A stretch of DNA of 64,000 nt from Flavobacterium foetidum (GTDB lineage: Bacteria > Bacteroidota > Bacteroidia > Flavobacteriales > Flavobacteriaceae), in the NCBI RefSeq assembly GCF_004634245.1, contig NZ_SJTF01000004.1:275278-339277 (forward strand), given 5' to 3'. Each line of letters starts with the position of its first letter. The stretch's first letter is position 1. The position numbers and the translations under genes are program-made. The notes below the pieces were generated by a model. It worked only from the letters and a program-made list of their open reading frames with translations. It did no database searches and was not told the DNA's origin. This document shows positions 33,018-41,856 of the stretch, piece by piece.

Positions 33018-33956
33018 ATGAATCCAAAAATATTGATCATTGGCGCATGCGGTCAGATTGGTACAGAACTGACGCAAAAGTTGCGCAAATTATACGGAAC
33101 CGAAAATGTTATCGCTTCTGATATCCGTAAATTAAATACTGATGTTGTTAATTCAGGTCCGTTTGAAGTGGTCAACGCTTTAGATTTTAATCAGATTGAA
33201 CATTTGGTAGAAATTCATCAAATTACCGATGTGTATTTGATGGCTGCACTTTTGTCGGCTACAGCAGAAAAGAATCCTGCTTTTGCTTGGGACTTAAATA
33301 TGAATTCGCTTTTTCATGTTTTAAATTTGGCTAAAGCTAAAAAAATACAGAAAATTTTCTGGCCATCAAGTATTGCAGTTTTCGGACCTACAACTCCAAA
33401 AGAAAACACGCCTCAATATACCATAATGGAACCTTCAACGGTTTACGGAATCAGTAAACAATCAGGCGAAAGATGGTGCGAATACTATCATAATATCTAC
33501 GGTGTTGATGTGCGCAGTATTCGTTATCCTGGCTTAATCAGCTGGTCTACTCCTCCAGGGGGCGGCACTACAGATTATGCTGTTGATATTTTCTACAAAG
33601 CGATTGCAGATAAAAAATACGAATGCTTTTTATCTTCAGAAACCAAAATGCCAATGATGTATATGGATGATGCAATCGATGCAACCATCAACATCATGAA
33701 AGCTCCAGCGGAGCAGATTAAGATTCATTCATCGTACAATTTAGCCGCAATGAGTTTTACGCCAACTGAAATTGCCGCCGAAATCAAAAAACATATTCCA
33801 GAATTTGAGATTACGTACAATCCAGATTTCCGTCAGAAAATTGCGGACAGCTGGCCGGCAAGTATCGATGATTCTGCTGCCAGAGAAGATTGGGGATGGA
33901 ATCATAAATTTGATTTGGAATCAATGACAAAAGATATGATTGAGCATTTGGGTTGA
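33018..33956 (+). CDS. L-threonine 3-dehydrogenase, short-chain (SDR) type
   Basis: The 312-residue protein is an NAD-dependent epimerase-like SDR with the nucleotide motif G9-x2-G12-x2-G15, the serine in WPSSIAVFG (117/118) and the catalytic Y143-x3-K147. It closely resembles the SDR-type threonine dehydrogenases described from psychrophilic Flavobacterium, with the GGGTTDYAV and KMPMMYMDDAI stretches. It should convert L-threonine to 2-amino-3-oxobutyrate, the first step of conversion to glycine. A general NAD-epimerase is the alternative. A strong terminator follows. Confidence 0.88.
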   Translation: MNPKILIIGACGQIGTELTQKLRKLYGTENVIASDIRKLNTDVVNSGPFEVVNALDFNQIEHLVEIHQITDVYLMAALLSATAEKNPAFAWDLNMNSLFHVLNLAKAKKIQKIFWPSSIAVFGPTTPKENTPQYTIMEPSTVYGISKQSGERWCEYYHNIYGVDVRSIRYPGLISWSTPPGGGTTDYAVDIFYKAIADKKYECFLSSETKMPMMYMDDAIDATINIMKAPAEQIKIHSSYNLAAMSFTPTEIAAEIKKHIPEFEITYNPDFRQKIADSWPASIDDSAAREDWGWNHKFDLESMTKDMIEHLG

Positions 33957-33998
33957 AATCTTGTTCAGTAAGGATTTTAATATCATTATAAAATATTG

Positions 33999-34026
33999 CC
34001 TCCAGCTAAAGCTGGAGGTTTTTTAT
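33999..34026 (+). terminator. Terminator after the threonine dehydrogenase gene
   Basis: CCTCCAGC pairs with GCTGGAGG across a TAAA loop and is followed by seven T residues, about 42 bp after the stop. Confidence 0.95.
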
Positions 34027-34032
34027 TGTTTT

Positions 34033-34161
34033 GTCATTTCGACCGAAGGGAGACTCGAGCGATAGCGAACTGGCAAAGCAAATCACACTCGTGAATCCAC
34101 AAAGAGAATCGCTAATCTTTGTCGAGTTTCTAGTGCGATTTCTCCCTTCGGTCGAAATGAC
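34033..34161. repeat. 129-bp palindromic element with perfect 21-bp inverted ends
   Basis: The arms start GTCATTTCGACCGAAGGGAG and are exact reverse complements (34033-34053 and 34141-34161). Inside, a second pair of inverted segments (AAATCACACT / AGTGCGATTT) is nearly complementary, so the whole unit can fold into a long branched hairpin. From memory of related genomes, GTCATTTCGACCGAAGGGAG is a frequent intergenic repeat in Flavobacteriaceae. No transposase is present. Confidence 0.85.
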
Positions 34162-34205
34162 AAAAATGAGAGAATCTTTGGACAGTGCTAAATTAAATCT
34201 TTAAA

Positions 34206-34299
34206 AGAAGCCCATTGTTTGTATCTAGCCCCGATGGAGGCGGTATCCTTGCTGGCCCGAGGTCGGGCAACAGCGAGATATAGCCGAGAGCGGGAAATC
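34206..34299 (+). repeat. 94-bp interspersed repeat, copy A
   Basis: The unit contains TAGCCCCGATGGAGGCGG at its left and AGCGGGAAATC at its right, with a central near-palindrome GCCCGAGGTCGGGC. A copy in inverse orientation at 50354-50447 differs at only four positions. Both lie next to a terminator between genes. It is a conserved intergenic element type, not a coding region. Confidence 0.9.
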
Positions 34300-34337
34300 C
34301 TGTTTATTAAAAATGCCTTTTGTGATGCTCTAAAAAA

Positions 34338-34375
34338 AAAAATCTCGTTTAGAATTTCTAGACGAGATTTTTTTA
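34338..34375 (-). terminator. Terminator of the M1 peptidase gene
   Basis: AATCTCGTTTAGAA and TTCTAGACGAGATT form a long stem with T-rich flanks on both strands; the minus strand has a run of ten or more T residues. It lies 20 bp after the minus-strand gene. Confidence 0.85.
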
Positions 34376-34394
34376 TTACTAATTTGAAGAAGAA

Positions 34395-36275
34395 TTACTT
34401 CACTTCAAAAACATTATTTCCTTGTTTTACATCAGCCATTAATCCGCTTGAATCGATAGTGATTTTTTTGATTGCCGTTTTGTTTTTGTCAATCGTCAAA
34501 CTGTAGTTTTGCTGCGCCCAAGCCCAATCAGCCAAAACTGTTCTTTTTTCGTTTGGATTTGGATTCGGTTTGATGAAATTCATCATTCTTAACGGAATGT
34601 AGAATGTTTCAGAAGTCCCATCTGTATAATCTACTTTTAAGTCGATAGGCATTGGCATTCTCCCGATTCTTTCTAAAGTCACAGTTGTTTTTCCAGAATT
34701 ATCGGCCACATCTTTTATTCCGTAATCGATAGTATTGGTTGTTTGAGCCCAGTCTGTTAAGTACCAGTCTAACTCAGCACCAGAAACTCTTTCTGCAGAT
34801 CTTTTGATGTCATTTGGAGTTGGATGCTTGAATTTGAAATCATTATAATATCTTTTTAAGGTAGCATCAAGATTTTCTTTTCCGATTACGTATTCTAACT
34901 GAGACAAGAACAAACTTCCTTTAATATAAGAAGAAATGCTGTACGGACGGTTTTCGTCATAACGATCTCCGTGAGTAGTTTGCGGCTGTTCTTTTCCAGA
35001 ATTTACCAAACTGTAATAAGCGGCATAATTTCCTTTAAATGGGTTAGCCTCTTTTTTGTCTCCTTTCAATTCATTCAAAGCACTGTCTTCGATGTAAGTT
35101 GTAAAACCTTCATCCATCCAAGGGTGTTTTGATTCGTTTGATGCCAAAATATGCTGGAACCAAGAGTGTCCTAACTCGTGTGTTGCTGTTCCCAGAATTC
35201 CTTCGAGAGTTCCGTTTCCTAGCATAAGCGTACACATAGCATACTCCATTCCGCCGTCTCCTCCTTGAATAAATGAATATTGTTTGTACGGATAAGCACC
35301 AACTCTTTGGTTGTAATAGTCCATTACTTTAACCATTAAAGGCTCTAACTGTTTCCAGTTTGCCGTAGTTTTTGGATTGTTTTTGTAGAAGAAATGCAGA
35401 TCGACATCGTTTGGTCCTTTTACAATATCATGAGTATATTCTTTATCAGCAGCCCAAGTAAAATCGTGAACATTTGGCGCAATAAAATGCCATGTTAATG
35501 TTTTTGTTTTCTTTGGATATGTGACTGTCACGCCCTCGTCTTCGTAACCATGTCCGATTGCATTTTTATCCTGAAGATATCCTGAACCCCCAATTGTGTA
35601 TTCTTTGTCGATTGTAATTTTTACGTCAAAATTACCCCAAACACCGTGAAATTCTCTCGCAATGTATGGGTCTGCATGCCATCCTTCAAAATCAAATTCA
35701 GCCAATTTTGGATACCACTGCGACATCGAAAGTTCAACGCCTTCAGAGTTATTTCTTCCGGTACGACGAACCTGAACCGGAACCTGTCCGTCAAAATCCA
35801 AAGTAAACGTACTTTTTGAATTTGGCAAAATTGGTTTCGCCAAGGTAACTTCTAAAATAGTTCCTGAAACTCTTGTTTGCGCCGCAACTCCATCTTGTTT
35901 GAAATTTGTAACTTTTAAAAACCCAATTTCATTTGGTTTTAAAGTTTCAATACGGCTTTGTTTTACTTCTTTACCATCAGCGGTTTTTACCTTATTTACC
36001 ATTCTTCCGTCAGGATCTTTGATAAAATGAAGTCTCGCATCCATTTCGCTTCCAGGCTGAAAAGCATTTAGGTATAAATGATAAAATACTTTTTTTAAAG
36101 TGTCAGGAGAATTATTGGTATAAACCAATTCTTGTTTTCCCTTGTACTGATAGTTTTTAACATCCATCGAAACCTCCATTTTATAATCGGCATGCTGCTG
36201 CCAATATGGGGCATTTTGCGCAAATGTCGAGCTTAGACCTAAACTCAAAAATGAAAGTAAAATAATTTTTCGCAT
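34395..36275 (-). CDS. M1 family metallopeptidase, secreted
   Basis: From the ATG at 36275 the 626-residue protein begins with a clear signal peptide (MRKIILLSFLSLGLSSTFAQ); the upstream ATG at 36305 adds ten residues in front of it and is not preferred. The gluzincin motif HELGH is followed after exactly 18 residues by the third zinc ligand E in MDEGFTTYIED, as in M1 aminopeptidases. The exopeptidase stretch GGMEYAM is a variant of the usual GAMEN. It probably releases N-terminal residues from peptides in the periplasm. The S8 protease gene lies 63 bp upstream on the same strand. Confidence 0.9.
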   Translation of the reverse strand: MRKIILLSFLSLGLSSTFAQNAPYWQQHADYKMEVSMDVKNYQYKGKQELVYTNNSPDTLKKVFYHLYLNAFQPGSEMDARLHFIKDPDGRMVNKVKTADGKEVKQSRIETLKPNEIGFLKVTNFKQDGVAAQTRVSGTILEVTLAKPILPNSKSTFTLDFDGQVPVQVRRTGRNNSEGVELSMSQWYPKLAEFDFEGWHADPYIAREFHGVWGNFDVKITIDKEYTIGGSGYLQDKNAIGHGYEDEGVTVTYPKKTKTLTWHFIAPNVHDFTWAADKEYTHDIVKGPNDVDLHFFYKNNPKTTANWKQLEPLMVKVMDYYNQRVGAYPYKQYSFIQGGDGGMEYAMCTLMLGNGTLEGILGTATHELGHSWFQHILASNESKHPWMDEGFTTYIEDSALNELKGDKKEANPFKGNYAAYYSLVNSGKEQPQTTHGDRYDENRPYSISSYIKGSLFLSQLEYVIGKENLDATLKRYYNDFKFKHPTPNDIKRSAERVSGAELDWYLTDWAQTTNTIDYGIKDVADNSGKTTVTLERIGRMPMPIDLKVDYTDGTSETFYIPLRMMNFIKPNPNPNEKRTVLADWAWAQQNYSLTIDKNKTAIKKITIDSSGLMADVKQGNNVFEVK

Positions 36276-36338
36276 GATTAGTAAATAATAAAAATGGAAG
36301 AGCATTCACTCTTCCATCGGATTAATAGTGTATTCTTT

Positions 36339-37973
36339 TTATTTCTTAGACATTTTTTCTGCCATTAGTAAAGCATTGTAAGCATTTACCATTTTTGCTG
36401 TTTTTGAAGATTCTGCAGATGATACCGCAACCGGTTCCTGATCTGGATTTGGATTTTCTCCTAAAACTACTTGAGAAGGGAGCGCCACACCTGATTCCAT
36501 TAAAATCTTTTTAACTTGAGCAGCTTTTAATTTTGGATAATACGAACGGATTAAAGCCGCAACTCCAGCAGCATTTGGAGATGCCATAGAAGTTCCTTGC
36601 AGATATTTGTATTTATTGTTCGGAACAGTTGCGTAAATTTCTTCACCTGGAGCAAAAACGTCTACATTTATTTTTCCGAAATTAGAAAATGATGCTACAA
36701 CATTCTTTCCATATTCTTTATTGATTGCGCCAATTGTTATTACGTTGTCCGAAAACTCTTTTACGTTATCTTTAGAATCGTTCGGATAATTGATGTTTTT
36801 GGTTTCGTCAATATTATATCCATCGTTTCCTGCAGCATGTACAATTAAAACATCTTTTTTAGCTGCATATTTTATAGCGTCATAAACCCAATCTTTGTGC
36901 GGCGAAAAGCTTTTACCGAAACTTCCGTTGATTATTTTTGCACCGTTATCTACAGCATAACGAATTGCCAAAGCGATATCTTTATCATATTCGTCGCCAT
37001 CTGGCACTGCTCTAACGGTCAAGATTTCAACGTTGTTTGCTACTCCGTCTCCACCTAGATTATTACCTCTAATCTGAGCAATAATTCCGGCAACGTGTGT
37101 TCCGTGAAGCGCTTTTTCCTTGTCTGGGCCAAAAACAACATTATTGCCATAACGGTTATTTTTAATGTCGTCTGGATTATCGCCTACGACTTTTCTTCCG
37201 TCGAACTCTTTGTTTAAGTTATAGTTTAATTGATCGTAAACTTGTTCTTTGTATTCTCCAAAATCAGCTTCCGGATCAAATGTCGGGCCTGCGTTGGTAA
37301 AAATCTGAGTCATTATTCTCTTGCTTTGTAACACCTTTGCATCGGCAGAAGTAATCGCGCTTAGATCTTCAACTTTGTAAGTAGTTTTATTTAATGCTTT
37401 TTTGATAGTGCTGTGAACATCCAATAAGAAATCTACCTGCTCTTTGTCTTTTAGAGCTTTCTCATATTTCTCTGTATATTGCGCCAAAGCTTCTTTATAT
37501 TGTGCAGAACCGTCATCGCCTTTTTTAACGATGCGGGTCATTTCAAGATTTTCGTGTACTGAATTGCCAAGAAAATTCCATCCGTTCACATCATCAATAA
37601 AACCGTTTTTATCATCGTCGATTCCGTTGCCTGGAATTTCTTTAGGATTAGTCCAAATCATTCCTTTTAAATCTTCGTGTTCGATATCTACACCAGAATC
37701 TACAATTCCGACAATTACTTTTACTCCCGTTTTACCCTGTAATAATTCGGCATAAGCTTTATCAACACTCATTCCCGGAATAGAATCTTTGATTAAATCC
37801 AGATGACTCCATCTCTTTAGTTCATTTTCTGAAACTGGAGCTTTTTTTACAATCTCTAAAGGTGCTTTTATAAATTCTTTAGATGTAGAAACCTGCGCTT
37901 GAACAGTGGCGCTGCAACCTGCTAAAACTAATAAAGCAAAAGCAGATAATTTAAAAGGTTTTATGTGGCTCAT
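36339..37973 (-). CDS. S8 (subtilisin-like) serine protease, probable lipoprotein
   Basis: The 544-residue protein begins with a signal whose end (LVLAGC) reads as a lipobox, so it is probably lipid-anchored. The catalytic triad is visible: D in IVDSGVDIEHEDL, H in HGTHVAGI and S in GTSMASPNAAG, with the oxyanion asparagine in VHAAGNDG. An insert of about 150 residues lies between the D and H motifs, common in Bacteroidota S8 proteases. The short C-terminal part has no sorting domain. It is followed closely by the M1 peptidase gene, suggesting joint action on peptides. Confidence 0.92.
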   Translation of the reverse strand: MSHIKPFKLSAFALLVLAGCSATVQAQVSTSKEFIKAPLEIVKKAPVSENELKRWSHLDLIKDSIPGMSVDKAYAELLQGKTGVKVIVGIVDSGVDIEHEDLKGMIWTNPKEIPGNGIDDDKNGFIDDVNGWNFLGNSVHENLEMTRIVKKGDDGSAQYKEALAQYTEKYEKALKDKEQVDFLLDVHSTIKKALNKTTYKVEDLSAITSADAKVLQSKRIMTQIFTNAGPTFDPEADFGEYKEQVYDQLNYNLNKEFDGRKVVGDNPDDIKNNRYGNNVVFGPDKEKALHGTHVAGIIAQIRGNNLGGDGVANNVEILTVRAVPDGDEYDKDIALAIRYAVDNGAKIINGSFGKSFSPHKDWVYDAIKYAAKKDVLIVHAAGNDGYNIDETKNINYPNDSKDNVKEFSDNVITIGAINKEYGKNVVASFSNFGKINVDVFAPGEEIYATVPNNKYKYLQGTSMASPNAAGVAALIRSYYPKLKAAQVKKILMESGVALPSQVVLGENPNPDQEPVAVSSAESSKTAKMVNAYNALLMAEKMSKK

Positions 37974-38108
37974 GTATGTTTATTTTTATAAGAAGTTAAA
38001 TCAAGGGTCTAAATTATACTTTTTTGTTACAAAAAACTAACCATTAACACTGTGTTATGAAATTATGAAGCTTTTTTTCAATTTTTTAAAGAAAAATCAC
38101 AAATCAAT

Positions 38109-38966
38109 TTAAAGAATTTCGTCACACGTAAAAACCTCTTTTAGCCTCACCCCTTTTTCAGTATGCTCCACCGTTATAATCTGGTTATGTGCATCGTGTT
38201 CCAAAAACAAATAATGATTTTGATCTGCAGCTAGATTAAGGAATTTTGACTTTTCAGGCATGGTAAGCAATGGTCTTGTATCATATCCCATAACATACGG
38301 CAGCGGAATGTGTCCGGCTGTTGCTAATAAATCGGCACAAAAAACAATAGTTTTATCCTGATATTTAATGTACGGAATCATTTGTTTTTCGGTATGACCG
38401 TCAACGTAATAAATATCAAAATTCAATTCTTTTGAGAATCCAAAATCAGTTTCTGGTCTTGTAACAAAATTGAGCTGTCCGCTTTCCTGCATTGGCAGAA
38501 TATTTTCAGACAAGAAAGAAGCTTTTTCTCTAGCGTTGGGTTTTGTGGCCCATTCCCAATGGTTTTCGTTTGTCCAGAATTTTGCGTTTTTAAAAGCGGG
38601 TTCATATCCTGTTTTATTGGCATTCCATTGCACGCTTCCACCGCAATGATCAAAATGAAGATGCGTCATAAAAACATCTGTAATATCATTTCGATCAAAA
38701 CCATATTTCGCCAAAGATTTATCTAGCGAATGTGATCCCCAAAGCGAATAATAGCCAAAGAATTTTTCAGATTGCTTATCTCCCATTCCGGTATCAATCA
38801 AAATCAAACGATTTCCATCTTCGATTAAAAGACATCTTGCCGCAATGTCGATTAGATTATTGGCATCGGCCGGATTAGTTTTGTTCCAAACTGTTTTGGG
38901 AACCACGCCAAACATTGCGCCACCGTCTAACTTAAAATTTCCTGATTCTATTGGGTAGAGTTTCAT
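38109..38966 (-). CDS. MBL-fold metallo-hydrolase
   Basis: The 285-residue protein has the metallo-beta-lactamase motif THLHFDHCGG (H-x-H-x-D-H) and later ligands in YVDGHTEKQMIPYI and FCADLLATAGH. The first 35 residues include DGGAMFGVVPKTVW, as seen in lactonase-like members (AttM/AiiA-related group). There is no signal peptide, so it is cytoplasmic. Quorum-quenching lactonase activity is possible but not shown. It is separated by 135 bp from the S8 protease gene and has its own promoter element. Confidence 0.85.
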   Translation of the reverse strand: MKLYPIESGNFKLDGGAMFGVVPKTVWNKTNPADANNLIDIAARCLLIEDGNRLILIDTGMGDKQSEKFFGYYSLWGSHSLDKSLAKYGFDRNDITDVFMTHLHFDHCGGSVQWNANKTGYEPAFKNAKFWTNENHWEWATKPNAREKASFLSENILPMQESGQLNFVTRPETDFGFSKELNFDIYYVDGHTEKQMIPYIKYQDKTIVFCADLLATAGHIPLPYVMGYDTRPLLTMPEKSKFLNLAADQNHYLFLEHDAHNQIITVEHTEKGVRLKEVFTCDEIL

Positions 38967-38988
38967 AAGTTCAATTTTATTAGAAAAA

Positions 38989-38996
38989 CAAAGCTA
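38989..38996 (-). promoter_or_regulatory. Promoter -7 element for the MBL-fold gene
   Basis: On the minus strand TAGCTTTG fits TAnnTTTG and lies 22 bp before the start codon. Confidence 0.45.
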
Positions 38997-39117
38997 GGAA
39001 ATACAATTTCTTTATGCTAAAATCTGTTCAAAAAGTTAAAAATAGCAACCATGAGATGGCTTAAACTATCAAATAATCTCGAGAGGATAAATTGCGTACT
39101 TTTTATTAAAAATAATC

Positions 39118-39313
39118 CATTGGGTGAAATTTTTTTTTCAATTCTATTAAGTCAGCTTTGATATAAATATGTCTAAATCTGTTTTGAATCTGCGTGAAAA
39201 ATTTACAAACAAAAGAATTTTCACGCTCTCGATAGCTATCAGGATTAAAGGATTTTATTAGATAAATTAGATTTTAATTCTGAATGAGCTATCTAATTCT
39301 ATTTCACCCAACG
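39118..39313. repeat. 196-bp AT-rich unit with 14-bp inverted ends
   Basis: CCATTGGGTGAAAT at the left and ATTTCACCCAACGG at the right are complementary in 13 of 14 positions. An internal hairpin (GCGTGAAAAATT / GAATTTTCACGC, about 39191-39228) lies near its centre. The structure resembles a miniature inverted-repeat element, without coding capacity. Target-site duplication is not evident. Confidence 0.6.
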
Positions 39314-39388
39314 GGTTAAAATAACTAATATCTATTTTAACATTTGTTATAATAATGTGAAGCGTTATGGAAAAAGGTTTTTAAGTCG

Positions 39389-39396
39389 TATCTTTG
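39389..39396 (+). promoter_or_regulatory. Promoter -7 element for the suf operon
   Basis: TATCTTTG fits TAnnTTTG and is about 100 bp before the sufA ATG, leaving an untranslated leader of about 95 nt. No -33 TTG is at the usual distance, so the promoter may be regulated. No iron-regulator site was recognised. Confidence 0.45.
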
Positions 39397-39495
39397 CAGA
39401 CAATTTTGATTTAACATTGAATATTAGCGTTTTAAATCTGTACTAAATTCATTACAGAAGAAAAATTGCTTATTAAAAACAAACAACTAAGAACA

Positions 39496-39825
39496 ATGAT
39501 AAAAGTTTCTGATACTGCCAAAAAGAAAATCATCGACTTAATGAAAGACGACGGTTTTGATGCTGCGCACGACTATGTAAGAGTTGGTGTTAAAAGCGGC
39601 GGATGCTCTGGTTTGTCATATGAATTAAAATTTGATAAGACCAAAAACGATGATGATAAAATATTTGTAGACAACGAGATATCTATTGCTGTTGAAAAAA
39701 AATCATTTCTATATTTAGCAGGGACTATATTAGAATTCTCTGGCGGATTAAACGGAAAAGGATTTGTTTTCAATAATCCGAATGCAAGCAGAACTTGTGG
39801 ATGCGGAGAATCATTTTCGCTATAA
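39496..39825 (+). CDS. sufA: HesB/IscA family Fe-S assembly protein (SufA-like)
   Basis: This A-type carrier delivers Fe-S clusters to target proteins. From the ATG at 39496 it has 109 residues; an upstream TTG at 39466 would add ten residues and is not favoured. The three conserved cysteines are C37 in SGGCSGL and C101 and C103 in TCGCGESF, which hold the cluster. It is the first gene of the suf operon, 37 bp before sufB. Confidence 0.93.
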   Translation: MIKVSDTAKKKIIDLMKDDGFDAAHDYVRVGVKSGGCSGLSYELKFDKTKNDDDKIFVDNEISIAVEKKSFLYLAGTILEFSGGLNGKGFVFNNPNASRTCGCGESFSL

Positions 39826-39862
39826 TTAAAGCTGAAAACATTTTTCTAGATAAAAATTAAAA

Positions 39863-41311
39863 ATGAGTAAATACACCGAAGACGATTTAAAAATCGAACT
39901 GGAAACTAAAGAATATGAGTACGGATTTTATACCAATATAGAATCTGAAACTTTCCCTATTGGCTTAAACGAAGAAATTGTTAGAGCCATTTCTCTTAAA
40001 AAAGAAGAACCAGAATGGATGACCGAATGGCGCATCGAGGCTTTCCGTGCTTGGAAAGAAATGATTGAGCCAGAATGGGCAAACGTAAGTTATGAAAAAC
40101 CAGACTTTCAGGCGATTTCTTACTATTCAGCTCCAAAACAAGTAGATCCTAATAAAACTTTGGATGATGTTGATCCAGAATTATTAGAGATGTACAAAAA
40201 ATTAGGAATTTCTATCGACGAACAAAAAAAGATGAACAATATCGCTATGGATATTGTGGTCGATTCTGTTTCGGTAGCAACAACTTTCAAGAAAACTTTG
40301 GCTGAAAAAGGAATTATTTTCTGCCCGATTTCTGAAGCAATCAAAGAACATCCAGAATTAGTAAAAAAATATTTAGGAACTGTTGTACCTCAAAAAGACA
40401 ACTTCTACGCAGCATTGAACTCAGCAGTTTTCTCTGACGGAAGTTTCTGTTATATTCCAAAAGGTGTAAAATGTCCGATGGAACTTTCAACGTATTTCAG
40501 AATCAATCAAGCAGGAACTGGACAATTTGAAAGAACTCTAGTTATTGCTGATGAAGGAAGCTACGTTTCTTATCTTGAAGGCTGTACAGCTCCAAGTCGT
40601 GACGAAAACCAATTACACGCTGCTGTGGTTGAATTAATCGCTTTAGACGATGCTGAAATTAAATATTCTACGGTTCAAAACTGGTTCCCTGGAAATAAAG
40701 AAGGAAAAGGCGGGGTTTACAACTTTGTAACCAAAAGAGGTTTATGCGAAACAAACGCTAAAATTTCATGGACACAAGTTGAAACAGGTTCTGCTGTAAC
40801 TTGGAAATATCCTTCTTGCGTATTAAAAGGAGATAATTCAGTAGGAGAATTTTATTCTATTGCTGTTACCAATAATTTCCAACAAGCGGATACTGGAACT
40901 AAAATGATCCATTTAGGAAAAAACACTAAATCGACTATTATTTCTAAAGGTATTTCGGCTGGAAAATCACAAAACAGCTACCGTGGTTTAGTGCAAATTT
41001 CGCCAAGAGCAGAAAATGCAAGAAACTTTTCTCAATGTGACTCGTTATTAATGGGTAACAATTGTGGTGCGCATACTTTCCCTTATATCGAAAGTAAAAA
41101 TCCAACAGCAAAAATCGAGCACGAAGCCACTACAAGTAAAATTGGAGAAGATCAGGTTTTCTATTGCAACCAAAGAGGTATCCCGACTGAAAAAGCGATT
41201 GCCTTAATTGTAAACGGTTTCAGTAAAGATGTCTTGAACAAACTTCCAATGGAATTTGCGGTTGAAGCTCAAAAATTATTAGAGATTTCTTTAGAAGGAT
41301 CTGTAGGTTAA
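39863..41311 (+). CDS. sufB: Fe-S cluster assembly protein SufB
   Basis: SufB is the scaffold subunit of the SufBC2D complex on which new Fe-S clusters form. The 482-residue protein shows the family core: [21 protein letters not shown], the beta-helix region with [22 protein letters not shown], and the C-terminal [20 protein letters not shown] with the last conserved cysteine. Length is normal. In most relatives sufC follows directly; here a toxin-antitoxin pair intervenes. Confidence 0.97.
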   Translation: MSKYTEDDLKIELETKEYEYGFYTNIESETFPIGLNEEIVRAISLKKEEPEWMTEWRIEAFRAWKEMIEPEWANVSYEKPDFQAISYYSAPKQVDPNKTLDDVDPELLEMYKKLGISIDEQKKMNNIAMDIVVDSVSVATTFKKTLAEKGIIFCPISEAIKEHPELVKKYLGTVVPQKDNFYAALNSAVFSDGSFCYIPKGVKCPMELSTYFRINQAGTGQFERTLVIADEGSYVSYLEGCTAPSRDENQLHAAVVELIALDDAEIKYSTVQNWFPGNKEGKGGVYNFVTKRGLCETNAKISWTQVETGSAVTWKYPSCVLKGDNSVGEFYSIAVTNNFQQADTGTKMIHLGKNTKSTIISKGISAGKSQNSYRGLVQISPRAENARNFSQCDSLLMGNNCGAHTFPYIESKNPTAKIEHEATTSKIGEDQVFYCNQRGIPTEKAIALIVNGFSKDVLNKLPMEFAVEAQKLLEISLEGSVG

Positions 41312-41328
41312 TAAAAAATTAAGGAATT

Positions 41329-41526
41329 ATGGACATCATCTTAAAAAATGTAAAGAAGAAAGATTTTCCGGTTTTTCAATCACTGGCAAAATCTCTTGGT
41401 TTTGAAATTGTTGAAGAAAATGAAAAACCATATAATCCTGAATTTGTAAAAGAGATTCTAGATGCTGAGCAAAGCATAAAAGATGGTAAAGGAGTTAAAA
41501 TAGACTTGGAAGATTTGTGGAAGTAA
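41329..41526 (+). CDS. Antitoxin of a YoeB-type toxin-antitoxin pair
   Basis: The 65-residue protein matches small RelB-like antitoxins of Bacteroidota: a short strand-helix N-terminus (MDIILKNVKKKDFPVFQSLA), a flexible middle, and the toxin-wrapping tail ending KIDLEDLWK. It probably binds and neutralises the product of the next gene, whose start codon lies inside its last codons (10-bp overlap). The pair is placed between sufB and sufC and must be co-transcribed with them. Confidence 0.85.
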   Translation: MDIILKNVKKKDFPVFQSLAKSLGFEIVEENEKPYNPEFVKEILDAEQSIKDGKGVKIDLEDLWK

Positions 41527-41789
41527 TTTATTCTGAAAAAGCTCTAAAAGACAGAGAATATTGGAAAAAATCTGGGAATAAAGCAGTCATGAATAAAATT
41601 ACAGCTTTAATTGCAGATATTTTACTTCATCCTTTCGAAGGCATAGGAAAACCAGAACCATTAAAATATGAACTTTCAGGAAAATGGTCTAGAAGAATAA
41701 ATAGAGAACACAGAATAATATACCGAGTTACTGACGAAGGAACTATCGAAATATTGGAGATTCTCTCTTTAAAAGGACATTACGAATAA
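41517..41789 (+). CDS. Txe/YoeB family toxin
   Basis: The 90-residue protein is a ribosome-dependent mRNA interferase of the YoeB/Txe family, which cleaves mRNA at the start of translation. It begins with GTG at 41517, as no ATG lies before the conserved core; the overlap with the antitoxin is 10 bp. Typical features are IGKPEPLKYELSGKWSRRI, REHRIIYRV with the catalytic arginine, and the C-terminal KGHYE with the essential H and Y. All expected active-site residues are present, so it is likely functional. Confidence 0.9.
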   Translation: MEVIYSEKALKDREYWKKSGNKAVMNKITALIADILLHPFEGIGKPEPLKYELSGKWSRRINREHRIIYRVTDEGTIEILEILSLKGHYE

Positions 41790-41812
41790 AAAAAATAAAA
41801 AATAGCAATCTT

Positions 41813-41852
41813 GAAATTTTCAAATTTCAAATTATCTAAATTTTCAAATAAA
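41813..41852. repeat. Word-like repeat before sufC
   Basis: Units such as TTTTCAAATTTCAAATTATC and AATTTTCAAATAA recur, with partial inverted symmetry (TTGAAATTTTCAA). The block ends at the sufC start. It has the same character as the blocks before nuoG, sufD and the DUF2480 gene. Confidence 0.5.
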
Positions 41853-41856
41853 TAAG

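Larger units (their letters stand above)
33957..34394. other. 438-bp intergenic region filled with repeats and two terminators
   Basis: It contains the terminator of the threonine dehydrogenase gene, a 129-bp element with perfect 21-bp inverted ends, a 94-bp interspersed repeat with a second copy at 50354, and the terminator of the M1 peptidase gene. No gene is evident; a 95-codon frame here runs through the repeat and is not real. Confidence 0.85.
38967..39495. other. 529-bp intergenic region with a MITE-like inverted repeat
   Basis: It separates the divergent MBL-fold gene and sufA. A promoter element for each side lies near the ends (38989-38996 minus, 39389-39396 plus). The middle holds a 196-bp AT-rich unit with near-identical 14-bp inverted ends. 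No gene is visible. Confidence 0.7.

Noticed and set aside
34219..34506. A 95-codon frame next to the M1 peptidase gene
   Set aside because: It runs through the 94-bp repeat and a terminator, and overlaps the real minus-strand gene.
39397..39495. Riboswitch in the sufA leader
   Set aside because: The leader is AT-rich without a conserved aptamer-like fold that I can recognise.
39466..39495. TTG start that extends sufA by ten residues
   Set aside because: The extension has no similarity to the family, and the ATG at 39496 gives the normal length.
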